A stretch of DNA of 64,000 nucleotides from positions 186,001 to 250,000 of the forward strand of contig CAZKFD010000032.1 in assembly GCA_964551995.1 (NCBI GenBank), given 5' to 3'. Shown piece by piece: positions 35,366 through 43,128 of this stretch (positions are counted from its first letter, which is position 1; each line of letters starts with the position of its first letter). Made by a program: the position numbers and the translations under genes. Below the pieces are notes generated by a model, which was given only the letters and a program-made list of their open reading frames with translations, was not told the DNA's origin and searched no databases. The DNA comes from DATKJS01 sp964551995 (GTDB lineage Bacteria > Acidobacteriota > Aminicenantia > Aminicenantales > Saccharicenantaceae).

Positions 35366-35391
35366 TGAACCTTTCGCCCGGGCCGATCGTA
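35366..35391 (+). promoter_or_regulatory. ECF-type promoter in front of the sigma-factor gene
   Basis: TGAACC (35366-35371), a 16-base gap and CGTA (35388-35391) fit the pattern of ECF promoters (an AAC-containing -35 and CGT -10, as for SigW: TGAAAC, 16 bases, CGTA). It stands 19 bases before the ATG of the sigma gene, as expected for autoregulation. No good sigma-70 pair is present in the same gap. Confidence 0.5.
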
Positions 35392-35409
35392 GTAACCTGT
35401 GAAGATCCC

Positions 35410-36078
35410 ATGAGACGAGAAGATCCAGAGACGGCCCGGACATCCGCCCCGAGGGCTTCGGAGATCGGGCCCGAATCCGCCGCGCCGGCCGTCAGCCCCC
35501 CAGACGGCCCGGGACTGGAGTCCGAAGAGACCGCCCGCCTGCTGGAACGCATCCGGGAAGGGGATCGGGAGGCCTTCCGGACCGTCGTCCGCCTCTACCA
35601 GCAGAGGGTATTCGTGACGGCCTTTTCCATCCTCCGGGACAAGGAAGACGCCCTCGACGCCGTCCAGGAGACCTTTCTCCGGCTCCACCAGAAATGCGCG
35701 TTGTACCGGCCCGGGCACAATTTCCAGGGCTGGCTCCTCCAGATCGCCCGCCATGTCTCCATCGACTATTACCGGAAGCACCGTCAGAAGCGCAAAGAGT
35801 GGGAAACGTCCCAGCCGCTCGAAGAGATCCCGGTGTCCGTCGCGGACCGGGCCGGCGACTCGCGCGATTCGGACCTGCGGAGCGCCTTTTCCCGCTGCGT
35901 CGACCGGCTGGCGTCCAAGCAGAAGACCGTCTTCATGATGAGGCACTACAACGAGCTCCAGTTCAACGAGATCTCCGCGGCGCTCCGCATTTCGACCGGC
36001 ACGGCCAAGTCCCTGCACTTCAAGGCCGTCCAAAACCTGAGGAAGTGGCTGATTCCGTACCTGGGGATGGAGCGGTGA
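35410..36078 (+). CDS. ECF-family RNA polymerase sigma factor
   Basis: The 222-residue protein has a Pro/Glu-rich N-terminal extension of about 45 residues, then sigma region 2 (LLERIREGDREAFRTVVRLY, ILRDKEDALDAVQETFLRL, FQGWLLQIARHVSIDYYRK) and region 4 (LPxKQxxVF-like ASKQKTVFMMRHYNELQFNE and ISAALRISTGTAKSLHFKAV), with no region 3. The ATG at 35410 was chosen because it lies just after the ECF promoter; an in-frame start at 35320 would put the promoter within the gene. The stop lies 11 bases before the anti-sigma start. Confidence 0.92.
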   Translation: MRREDPETARTSAPRASEIGPESAAPAVSPPDGPGLESEETARLLERIREGDREAFRTVVRLYQQRVFVTAFSILRDKEDALDAVQETFLRLHQKCALYRPGHNFQGWLLQIARHVSIDYYRKHRQKRKEWETSQPLEEIPVSVADRAGDSRDSDLRSAFSRCVDRLASKQKTVFMMRHYNELQFNEISAALRISTGTAKSLHFKAVQNLRKWLIPYLGMER

Positions 36079-36089
36079 AAGGCTGCCCA

Positions 36090-36875
36090 ATGAAGAAAGC
36101 GGACTGGCTGGCATTTCTCTCGGAGGATCCGGGTGAGGCAAGGAGAACGACCGTGGCTGAACATCTCGAAAAATGTCCGAAGTGCCGGGAAGAGGCGGAG
36201 GAGATCCGCCGGGTATTGAGAGGGGCCGACGCCGTCCGGGAGGAGATCCGCAAGGCCCTCGGCACTGTGGACTGGAATTCTCTCCCGGACCGGATCACGG
36301 ACTATGTCTACAATCGCGCCGCGCAGACGGAGCCCGCTAGCCGGCGCGAGGGCGTTCGGGCGGGGCTTTTCCGGCCTTGGCTGCGGCCTGTCCTGGTCAG
36401 CCTCGTCCTCGGCCTCGTCCTTGGCTCCGCCGGCATGTACCTGGTGTTGAGGAACGCGGCGACGGTCCGGGGCCGCGGCGCGGCCTTCTCCGCGTCCCGC
36501 GAGTTCCTGGACAGGGTCGAGCTCGAGATCGCCCGCCGCGAGACCGTCGACTACCTCCAACGGAGCCAGTACGTGCTCCTCGATTTCTTCGGCGAGCCGG
36601 GGGGCGGGCCCCCGGCCGGGACGGCAGCCGCCAGCGCGGCCGAGGCCCGGGAGCTGCTGGCCAAGAAAAAATATCTCAATCCTCAGCTCGAGAAATACCA
36701 GATGGCCAAAGCCAAGGCCATCTGCGACCAGATCGAGGTTTTGTTCCTCGAGCTGGCCCAGATCCGCGACGAGTTGCCTGCGGCCGAGCTGGCCCAGATC
36801 CGGAGTATGGTCCGGGACCGCCGGCTCCTCCTCAAGATCAATATCGTCAAGGAAGAGTTGCAAAATGGAGTTTGA
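36090..36875 (+). CDS. Membrane-anchored zinc-finger anti-sigma factor
   Basis: The 261-residue protein begins with a ZAS-type zinc-binding motif, H25-x3-C29-x2-C32, which in known anti-sigma factors clamps the cognate ECF sigma. A single membrane segment follows (LRPVLVSLVLGLVLGSAGMYLVL, roughly residues 95 to 115), then a mostly helical periplasmic part of about 140 residues (AEARELLAKKKYLNPQ, IEVLFLELAQIRDELP). The ATG at 36090 has AAGG 8 bases before it; the GTG at 36075 would overlap the sigma stop. Signal sensing and proteolysis cannot be read from sequence. Confidence 0.88.
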   Translation: MKKADWLAFLSEDPGEARRTTVAEHLEKCPKCREEAEEIRRVLRGADAVREEIRKALGTVDWNSLPDRITDYVYNRAAQTEPASRREGVRAGLFRPWLRPVLVSLVLGLVLGSAGMYLVLRNAATVRGRGAAFSASREFLDRVELEIARRETVDYLQRSQYVLLDFFGEPGGGPPAGTAAASAAEARELLAKKKYLNPQLEKYQMAKAKAICDQIEVLFLELAQIRDELPAAELAQIRSMVRDRRLLLKINIVKEELQNGV

Positions 36876-36876
36876 C

Positions 36877-37737
36877 ATGAAAAAGATCCTGCCGACGATC
36901 GGACTTCTCATCGCCCTGGGGGTGGCCCTCGCCGCTCCGGCCCGAGCTTTTCCCCAGGCATCGACGGACGAAAAGCTCTTCCAGGACGCTAAGCTCCTGA
37001 TCTTTGACAAGAAGTGGGAGGCGGCCCTGGACAAGCTCCGGGAGCTGACGGAATCCCACCCTCAAAGCCTCTATTACGGCCAGGCCATCTTTTATGAAGG
37101 GGAGTGCCTGAGCTCGATCAAGGGGCGGGAGAGCGAGGCCCTCCAGGCGTACAAGGAATACATCCGGCGCCCCGACGCGAATCCCAGCTTAGTCGAGGAG
37201 GCCGAGGGCTCGATCATAGATATGGCCTATACGCTGTACGAGAAGGGGGATAAGGCTGCCGTCCGGGACATCGAGGAGCGGCTCACGCGAGCGGACAAGG
37301 CCGTTCGGTTTTACGCCGCCTACAAGCTCAGCATGGTGTCCGATCGGGCCGTGGCCCTCGAAGCCGTGCCGGTCCTCAAGCAGACCATCGAGACGGAGAA
37401 GGAACCGGACCTCGCCGACCGGGCCCGGATCGCCCTGTTGCGGATCTCGCCCGAGAGCCTGAAGTCCGTGGACGAGAGCCGGACGGCCCGGGACGAAAAC
37501 CGCGTCCTCAGGATCCGCGTCTGGAGAAAGGGGCAGAAAGAGCCGCAGGTCTCGATCAACATCCCTTGGGCCCTCGCCGACCTGGCCCTGAGCGCCATGT
37601 CCGAGGAGGACAAGGCCGCCATGCGGGCCAAGGGTTACGACATCAACCGGATCCTGAGCGATCTCGCCCGGTCCAAGCAGAAGCTCTTCCGGCTGGAAGC
37701 CGACGACGGAACGACGATCGAGATCTGGATCGAATGA
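36877..37737 (+). CDS. Exported repeat protein with a C-terminal module shared with the next gene
   Basis: The 286-residue protein has a signal peptide (MKKILPTIGLLIALGVALAA, cut near ARA-FP), two TPR-like helical pairs (AKLLIFDKKWEAALDKLREL, SEALQAYKEYIRRP), HEAT-like helices (AVRFYAAYKLSMVSDRAVAL), and a C-terminal module of about 75 residues (VSINIPWALADLALS and FRLEADDGTTIEIWIE at the end). The module is homologous to the whole mature body of the next gene. The ATG at 36877 was chosen for its GGAG at 36867-36870; it is one base after the anti-sigma stop, so the gene belongs to the sigma operon. The likely function is envelope-linked; no enzyme motif is visible. Confidence 0.8.
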   Translation: MKKILPTIGLLIALGVALAAPARAFPQASTDEKLFQDAKLLIFDKKWEAALDKLRELTESHPQSLYYGQAIFYEGECLSSIKGRESEALQAYKEYIRRPDANPSLVEEAEGSIIDMAYTLYEKGDKAAVRDIEERLTRADKAVRFYAAYKLSMVSDRAVALEAVPVLKQTIETEKEPDLADRARIALLRISPESLKSVDESRTARDENRVLRIRVWRKGQKEPQVSINIPWALADLALSAMSEEDKAAMRAKGYDINRILSDLARSKQKLFRLEADDGTTIEIWIE

Positions 37738-37784
37738 GCGATCCCGGGAAATCCTTCCATAAAGGGGAGAAAGGAGAAGCACCC

Positions 37785-38177
37785 ATGAAAAAGACAGTTG
37801 GCGTTGTGGCGGCCGCGGCCCTGGCCCTGGCGTTCCTCGCGGGGCCCGCCGTGAGGGCCGCCGAGCGGACCGACGACTTCCAGGCCATCCAGAAGGCCGT
37901 CAAGCAGAACCCGGCCTACGAGGAAGGCAAGGAGGTCAAGTGGTTCAAGGTCCTGGTCACGGACACGAAGACCGGCGCGGACAAGGTGAAGATCACCGTG
38001 CCTTTGGCTCTCGTCGAGATGTTCCTCAAATCCGAGGACACCAAGCACGTCCGGCTTGGCGAGTCCGGCGGCGAGATCGATGTCCAGGCCCTCTTCAACG
38101 AGCTGAAGAAGATGGGCCCGATGGCCCTCATCGAGGTCTACGACAAGGACGAGACGATCAAGGTCTGGCTCGAGTGA
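37785..38177 (+). CDS. Small exported protein made of the shared C-terminal module
   Basis: The 130-residue protein has a signal peptide (VGVVAAAALALAFLAGPAVRA) and a short helical spacer. Then comes one module with the pattern KITVPLALVEMFLKSED, IDVQALFNELKKMG and ALIEVYDKDETIKVWLE, matching the C-terminus of the previous protein in order and spacing. The module resembles the domain of Bacillus YvlB/LiaX (SHOCT-like), known for envelope-stress signalling; this is a recollection from sequence pattern, not a search result. AAGGAG lies 8 bases before the ATG. It is the last gene of the sigma operon. Confidence 0.8.
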   Translation: MKKTVGVVAAAALALAFLAGPAVRAAERTDDFQAIQKAVKQNPAYEEGKEVKWFKVLVTDTKTGADKVKITVPLALVEMFLKSEDTKHVRLGESGGEIDVQALFNELKKMGPMALIEVYDKDETIKVWLE

Positions 38178-38182
38178 TGATC

Positions 38183-38210
38183 GGGGGCAGTCCCCCCGGG
38201 GGGCTGCCCC
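38183..38210. terminator. Strong GC hairpin after the ECF operon, without a T run
   Basis: GGGGCAG and CTGCCCC form a 7-bp outer stem around an inner run of C and G that can pair further. It is the right place for the end of the sigma operon, but only ATTGTCCCCTGTCCTC follows, so it is not a canonical intrinsic terminator. It may stabilise the 3' end or aid factor-dependent termination. Confidence 0.5.
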
Positions 38211-38232
38211 ATTGTCCCCTGTCCTCTTGTGA

Positions 38233-38261
38233 TTGACAAGCCGCCGGGACCCCCATAAAAT
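38233..38261 (+). promoter_or_regulatory. Strong sigma-70 promoter of the leuC-leuD-dehydrogenase operon
   Basis: A perfect TTGACA (38233-38238), 17-base spacer, TAAAAT (38256-38261, 5 of 6). Transcription would start near 38268, only about 14 bases before the GTG, with AGGAGG (38271-38276) directly at the 5' end of the message. There is no room for a leucine leader peptide or T-box. Confidence 0.75.
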
Positions 38262-38281
38262 GGAAACCCCAGGAGGTTCCG

Positions 38282-39535
38282 GTGGGACAGACGCTGACGG
38301 AGAAGGTCCTCGGGTTCAAGGCCGGAAAGAGCGTTCAGGCCGGCGAAGTCGTCACTGTCTCCCCGGATTACATCCTCTCCCACGATAATTCCGCCGCGAT
38401 CATCCAGGAATTCCGGAAGCTCGGCGTGGCGAAGGTCCGCGCCCCCAGGAAGATCGTCATTGTCCTCGACCATATCGTCCCAGCGTCCGATGAGAAATAC
38501 GCCCAGAACCACAAGTCCATCCGGGAATTCGTGGCCGAGCAGGGCATCCCGAACTTCTTCGACATCAATTCCGGCATCTGCCACCAGGTCCTTCCGGAAC
38601 AGGGCTTCGCGCTGCCGGGAAAGCTCATCGTCGGAAGCGACTCGCACACGGCGAGCTACGGGGCGCTGGGGGCCTTCGCGACGGGCATCGGCCGGACCGA
38701 GACGGCCTGCACCTGGGCCACCGACGAGATCTGGCTCCGGGTCCCCGAGACGATCCGCATCGACCTCGAAGGCCGCTTCCGGGCGGGGCTTTCGGCCAAG
38801 GACCTCAGCCTGAAGATGATCGGCGACCACGGGGCCGAGATGGCCAACTACAAGGCCGTGGAGTTCGCCGGCCCGGCGGCCAAGGACTTCAGCGTCGGCG
38901 CGCGCCTGACGCTCGCCAACATGTCGGCGGAGATGGGGGCCAAGAACGGCTACTTCCTCCCGGACGACAAGGTCCGCCGCTGGCTCCGTGGACGGACCCG
39001 CGGGCCCTACGAGGCCGTCCTGTCAGACCCCGACGCGGCCTACGAGAGCGTCCTCCGGTACGACCTCTCCGTCCTGGAGCCGCAGATCGCCTGCCCGCAC
39101 ACCGTGGAGAACGTCAAGCCCGTAAACGAGGTGGCCGGCAAGCCCATCCAACAGGTCCTGATCGGCACCTGCACCAACGGCCGTCTCGAGGACCTCGACG
39201 CCGCGGCGAGGATCATAAGGGGGCGGAAGATCCCGCCCGGCGTCCGCGTCCTCGTCATCCCCGCGTCCTGGGAAGTCTACCGGGAGGCCCTCAAGTCGGG
39301 GACGCTGGCCGTGCTGGCCGAGGCCGGGTGCGTCATTCTCAACTCGGGCTGCGGCCCCTGCCTCGGGGCCCACGAGGGCATCCTGGCTGCGGGCGAGGTC
39401 TGCGTCAGCACCTCGAACCGGAATTTTCGGGGCCGCATGGGCCACCGCGACTCCGAGATTTATCTGGCCTCCCCCGCCACCGCGGCCGCCTCGGCGGTCG
39501 GGGGGAAAATTATGGACCCGAGGAAGTTCTTATGA
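38282..39535 (+). CDS. leuC: LeuC-type aconitase-family dehydratase, large subunit
   Basis: This is the Fe-S subunit of isopropylmalate/homoaconitate dehydratases. The 417-residue length and the motifs GSDSHTASYGALGAFATG, GTCTNGRLEDL, and NSGCGPCLGAHEG (the three cluster cysteines) followed by VSTSNRNFRGRMGH are of the class often called LeuC type 2 or HacA. Class members isomerise 3-isopropylmalate, homocitrate or citramalate-derived substrates; a few act on citrate. The operon holds the small subunit and a decarboxylating dehydrogenase but no leuA, so leucine synthesis is not certain. Start is GTG with a strong AGGAGG. Confidence 0.88.
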   Translation: MGQTLTEKVLGFKAGKSVQAGEVVTVSPDYILSHDNSAAIIQEFRKLGVAKVRAPRKIVIVLDHIVPASDEKYAQNHKSIREFVAEQGIPNFFDINSGICHQVLPEQGFALPGKLIVGSDSHTASYGALGAFATGIGRTETACTWATDEIWLRVPETIRIDLEGRFRAGLSAKDLSLKMIGDHGAEMANYKAVEFAGPAAKDFSVGARLTLANMSAEMGAKNGYFLPDDKVRRWLRGRTRGPYEAVLSDPDAAYESVLRYDLSVLEPQIACPHTVENVKPVNEVAGKPIQQVLIGTCTNGRLEDLDAAARIIRGRKIPPGVRVLVIPASWEVYREALKSGTLAVLAEAGCVILNSGCGPCLGAHEGILAAGEVCVSTSNRNFRGRMGHRDSEIYLASPATAAASAVGGKIMDPRKFL

Positions 39536-40038
39536 CGAAGGGAAAGGTCTGGAAATACGGGGACGATATCAACACGGATGTCTTGTATCCGGGGCGCTAC
39601 ACCTACCAGATCCTCAAGCCCGAGGAGATGGCCCGGCACGCGCTCGAAGACCTCGACCCCGGGTTCGCGCCCGCCGTCCGGCCCGGCGACGTCATCGTCG
39701 CGGGCAAGAACTTCGGCTGCGGCAGCTCGCGGGAGCAGGCGGCGGCCTGCCTGACGTACGCCGGCGTCCAGGCCGTCGTCGCCCGGTCGTTTGCCCGGAT
39801 CTACTTCCGCAACGCCATCAACCTGGGGCTTCCGGTCATCCAGTCCGACGGGGCTTGCGCGTCGCTCGAGAAGGGCGATGAAGTCGAGATCGATTTCGCG
39901 GCCGGCGAGATCCGCTCGCCCCGAGGGACCTTCCGCTTCCTCCCGCTTCCGGAGTCCGTGCTGGGCATCCTGGAGGCCGGAGGCCTCCTCGAATACACGA
40001 AAAAAAAGCTGACGGCCGCCCGGGGCCGCGCAGACTGA
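39532..40038 (+). CDS. leuD: LeuD-type aconitase-family dehydratase, small subunit
   Basis: The 168-residue partner of the large subunit, joined to it by an ATGA overlap. It has the swivel-domain motifs DDINTDVLYPGRY and the substrate-anchoring GKNFGCGSSREQA plus ARSFARIYFRNAINLGLPVI. The loop after the first motif, which sets substrate specificity in the family, reads RYTYQILKPEE; it is not the YLRT form I associate with homoaconitases. The substrate is therefore open. Confidence 0.88.
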   Translation: MTKGKVWKYGDDINTDVLYPGRYTYQILKPEEMARHALEDLDPGFAPAVRPGDVIVAGKNFGCGSSREQAAACLTYAGVQAVVARSFARIYFRNAINLGLPVIQSDGACASLEKGDEVEIDFAAGEIRSPRGTFRFLPLPESVLGILEAGGLLEYTKKKLTAARGRAD

Positions 40039-40052
40039 AATAGGAGCCGCCC

Positions 40053-41168
40053 ATGCCCAAGCACCGGATCGCTGTTCTGCCAGGAGACGGGGTAGGGAAG
40101 GATGTCATCGCCGCGACGAGGATCGTCCTCGACCGGATCGGACTCGACGCCGAATATGTCCCCGGTGATATCGGCTGGGAGTTCTGGTGCCGCGAGGGAA
40201 ACGCCCTGCCCGACCGGACGATCCGGATGCTCAAGGGGACCGACGTGTGCCTCTTCGGGGCCATCACCTCGAAGCCGAAGGAGGACGCCGCCCTCGAGCT
40301 TGCGCCCGGGCTCCAGGGCAAGGGGCTGTCCTATTTCAGCCCCATCGTCCGCCTCCGCCAGGAGTTCGACCTCTATCAAAACCTCCGGCCGTGCAAGGCC
40401 TACACGGGGAACCCCCTCAATTACCGGGACGGGATCGACCTCATAGTCTTCCGGGAGAACACGGAGGGCATGTACGCCGGCGTCGAATTCTTCCCGCTCC
40501 CCCAGGTCGTCCGCGACGCGCTCCTGACGCACCCGAAGATGAAGAAGTTCAAGGACACCCCGGCCGGCGAGATCGCCATTTCCACCCGCATCATGACGCG
40601 GCACGCCTGTGCCCGGATCGTCACGGCCGCCTTCGAGTTCGCCAGGAAGTACAAGCGGCGCTCCGTGACGCTCGTGGAAAAACCCAACGTGCTCCGCGAA
40701 ACGGGCGGGCTGATGCTCGATACGGCCCGCGGGATCGCCAAGGGATACCCGGAGATCCCCTTCAACGAAACCAATGTGGACGCCATGTGCATGTGGCTCG
40801 TCAAGAACCCGCAGGACTACGACGTCCTCGTCGCCGAGAACCTCTTCGGGGACATTATCTCCGACCTCTCCGCCCAGCTCGTCGGCGGGCTGGGCTTCGC
40901 CTGCAGCGGGAACATCGGCGACGCCTACGCCGTCTTCGAGCCGACGCACGGCTCGGCTCCGAAATACGCCGGCCAATACAAGGTTAATCCCATCGCGACC
41001 ATCCTCGCCGCGAAGATGATGCTGGACTGGATCGGCGAAACCCGCAAGGCCAAAGCCGTTGAAGAGGCGGTGGCGGCGGTCATCAAGGAAGGCAAGGTCC
41101 GGACCTACGACATGGGCGGCTCCTCGACAAGCCTCGACGTCGGCCGGGCCGTGGCGGCGAAGCTTTGA
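40053..41168 (+). CDS. Isocitrate/isopropylmalate-family NAD-dependent dehydrogenase
   Basis: The 371-residue protein is a beta-decarboxylating dehydrogenase. Motifs: IAVLPGDGVGKDV, EFDLYQNLRPCK, RENTEGMYAGVEF, a catalytic Lys-Asn-Asn region in VEKPNVLRETGG, Mg2+ ligands in LFGDIISDLSAQLVGGLG, and EPTHGSAPKYAGQ. The RENTEGMYAGVE block and PCK are more like NAD isocitrate dehydrogenases than LeuB. With leuCD upstream (14-base gap) it may act as IDH after an aconitase-like step, as LeuB, or as homoisocitrate dehydrogenase. I prefer the IDH reading but no gene symbol is safe. Confidence 0.88.
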   Translation: MPKHRIAVLPGDGVGKDVIAATRIVLDRIGLDAEYVPGDIGWEFWCREGNALPDRTIRMLKGTDVCLFGAITSKPKEDAALELAPGLQGKGLSYFSPIVRLRQEFDLYQNLRPCKAYTGNPLNYRDGIDLIVFRENTEGMYAGVEFFPLPQVVRDALLTHPKMKKFKDTPAGEIAISTRIMTRHACARIVTAAFEFARKYKRRSVTLVEKPNVLRETGGLMLDTARGIAKGYPEIPFNETNVDAMCMWLVKNPQDYDVLVAENLFGDIISDLSAQLVGGLGFACSGNIGDAYAVFEPTHGSAPKYAGQYKVNPIATILAAKMMLDWIGETRKAKAVEEAVAAVIKEGKVRTYDMGGSSTSLDVGRAVAAKL

Positions 41169-41241
41169 GCCCCTCGCCGGCCGCGGCGCGGGCGGCGGAA
41201 AACCCGGGAGGCCCTGCCGGGTGCCGCGAAAGGGCGTTCCG

Positions 41242-41928
41242 ATGCTGATCCTCGCCGTCGACACGACAACGCCCAGCGGCTCTGTGGCTCTCCTCCGGGA
41301 CGGGGGCCTCGTCGGGGAGATCGGGCTCGTATCCGCGTCGTCCCACTCGTCCCGGCTTCTGGGGGCGGTCGACCTTCTGCTGCGGGCAGCCGGGTCCGAC
41401 ATCCGAGCCGTTGACGCCTACGCCGTGGCCGTCGGCCCCGGGTCCTTCACGGGGATCCGGATCGGCCTCGGCGCCGTAAAGGGCCTGGCTTTCACCTCGG
41501 GGAAGCCGGCGGCCCCCGTCTCCAGCCTGACCGCTCTGGCCACGAAAATCGCCGAGCCGCCCGCCCGGTTGTTCTGCCCCGTCCTCGACGCTAAGAAGGG
41601 CGAGATCTACGCTGCCTTGTACGAGCGCCGGACTTCCGGCCTCGTCGAGCTCATCCCCCAAGGGGCCTATGATCCCGACGGATTTTTTGCCCGGCTGCCC
41701 GCGCACCGCGTCATCTCGTTCATCGGGAACGGGCTCGTTCCTTATAAGGAAAAGCTTCTGGCCTACGTCCGGGACAAGGCCCGTTTCCCGCTCCGGTCGG
41801 ACTTCATCGCCGTCGAGGTCGGGCGCCTCGGCGGGCGGCTGATCATCGAGGGGAGGGGGGTCCAGGCGCGGGAGGTCGAGCCGTTGTACTACCGCAGGTC
41901 CCAGGCCGAGGAAGGGACTGGCGCGTGA
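41242..41928 (+). CDS. tsaB: tRNA threonylcarbamoyladenosine biosynthesis protein TsaB
   Basis: TsaB pairs with TsaD in making t6A37 on ANN-decoding tRNAs. The 228-residue protein has the ASKHA start LILAVDTTTPSGSVAL, the family-specific VGPGSFTGIRIGLGAVKGL, and DAKKGEIYAALYE. The ATG at 41242 gives the normal N-terminus. The stop overlaps rimI (GTGA), the usual arrangement. TsaD and TsaE are not in the window. Confidence 0.93.
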   Translation: MLILAVDTTTPSGSVALLRDGGLVGEIGLVSASSHSSRLLGAVDLLLRAAGSDIRAVDAYAVAVGPGSFTGIRIGLGAVKGLAFTSGKPAAPVSSLTALATKIAEPPARLFCPVLDAKKGEIYAALYERRTSGLVELIPQGAYDPDGFFARLPAHRVISFIGNGLVPYKEKLLAYVRDKARFPLRSDFIAVEVGRLGGRLIIEGRGVQAREVEPLYYRRSQAEEGTGA

Positions 41929-42395
41929 GCGGGACGGCGGAGCGCTATTTCATCCGGCGGATGAGGGCGGGGGATCTGCCCACGGTCCGGGAGATCGAGG
42001 ACCTGTCATTTTCCAACCCCTGGAGCGAGAACACGTTCCGCGGCGAGATCCAGAATACATCGATCTCCTTCCCTCTGGTCGTCGTTGCGAGGCCGGCCGA
42101 GAGGATCGTCGGCTACATCATCTTCTGGCACGTCCGGGAGGACGTCCAGATCAACAATATCGCCTTTCACCCCGATTACCGCGGCCGGGGCCTGGGCGAG
42201 GCCCTGACGCGGCACGTCATCGAGACGGTCCGCAAGGCGGGGGCCACGTTCGTGACCCTCGAAGTGCGGCCGTCGAACACCCCGGCCGTGAGCCTCTACA
42301 AGAAGCTGGGCTTCGAGATCCTGGGCACGCGGAAAAACTATTACACGAAACCCGGCGAGGATGCCTACATGATGGGCCTCGTCCTCGATCAATAA
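41925..42395 (+). CDS. rimI: Ribosomal-protein-alanine N-acetyltransferase RimI
   Basis: A 156-residue GNAT-family acetyltransferase, in E. coli acting on ribosomal protein S18. It has RAGDLPTVREIEDLSFSNPW, the acetyl-CoA loop as HPDYRGRGLGEALTRHVIE, and the end NYYTKPGEDAYMMGL which is typical of RimI. Start is GTG overlapping tsaB. The last seven bases overlap the convergent truA. Confidence 0.92.
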   Translation: MSGTAERYFIRRMRAGDLPTVREIEDLSFSNPWSENTFRGEIQNTSISFPLVVVARPAERIVGYIIFWHVREDVQINNIAFHPDYRGRGLGEALTRHVIETVRKAGATFVTLEVRPSNTPAVSLYKKLGFEILGTRKNYYTKPGEDAYMMGLVLDQ

Positions 42396-43117
42396 TCGAC
42401 CCGGACGAGACACAAGCCCTTGGCCGGCGCGGTGGGACCCGCCAGCGACCGCTCCCGGCTCCGGAAGATCTCTTCCACCCGTTGGAGTGGAACCCTGCCT
42501 CTGCCGATCTCGAGGAGGGTCCCGACGATCGTCCGGACCATATAGCGGAGAAAGCCGTCGGCCTCGATGGTGTAGACGAGCTCGTCGCCCGTTTTCCGGA
42601 GCTCCGAGCGGCGGACAGACCGCACCGGAGAGCGTTCGCGGTTCGAGGAGAAGGCCGTGAAGTCCGCGCGCCGTGCGAAAAGGGGCGCGGCCGCCCGCAT
42701 GGCCCGGAGGTCGAGCGGGAAGGGCCAGTGGAGGGCGTAGCGGAAGTCGAAGGGGCTTATCCGGGGGGCGCGGACGATCCTGTACCGGTAGACCTTGGAT
42801 TTCGCGGACCTGCGGGCTTCGAAACCCGGGGCCGCCCGGTCGAGACCGAGGATCCTGACGTCCCACGGCAAAACGGCGTTGAGCGCCCGGAAGAGCTCCT
42901 CGTCGGAGAGCCGCGTCGTCACCCGGAAATTGGCGACCTGTCCGAGGGCGTGGACGCCCGCGTCCGTCCGGCCGGCGCCGTGGAGCGCGGGCTTCTTCCG
43001 CGTGATCCTGAATACGGCCTCCTCGACGGTCCCCTGCACGGTCCTCTCCCCCGGCTGGCGCTGCCAGCCGCGGAAATCTGTCCCGTCGTAGGCGAGGAGG
43101 ATCCTGTAGTTCTGCAT
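42389..43117 (-). CDS. truA: tRNA pseudouridine synthase A
   Basis: TruA makes pseudouridine at tRNA positions 38 to 40. The 242-residue protein begins YRILLAYDGTDFRGWQRQPG, has the catalytic aspartate in HGAGRTDAGVHALGQV and the C-terminal FLRYMVRTIVGTLLEIGRG. Length is normal. It starts 11 bases after the LOG-like gene and overlaps rimI at the 3' end without a terminator. Confidence 0.95.
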   Translation of the reverse strand: MQNYRILLAYDGTDFRGWQRQPGERTVQGTVEEAVFRITRKKPALHGAGRTDAGVHALGQVANFRVTTRLSDEELFRALNAVLPWDVRILGLDRAAPGFEARRSAKSKVYRYRIVRAPRISPFDFRYALHWPFPLDLRAMRAAAPLFARRADFTAFSSNRERSPVRSVRRSELRKTGDELVYTIEADGFLRYMVRTIVGTLLEIGRGRVPLQRVEEIFRSRERSLAGPTAPAKGLCLVRVDY

Positions 43118-43128
43118 GGCCGGCGGGG

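Noticed and set aside
38183..38282. A leucine leader peptide or T-box in front of leuC
   Set aside because: The promoter lies within 50 bases of the start codon and leaves a leader of about 14 bases; the hairpin at 38183 is upstream of that promoter.
39801..41402. A 533-codon minus-strand frame opposite the dehydrogenase gene
   Set aside because: The opposite strand has a complete dehydrogenase; no domain or ribosome-binding site on the minus strand.
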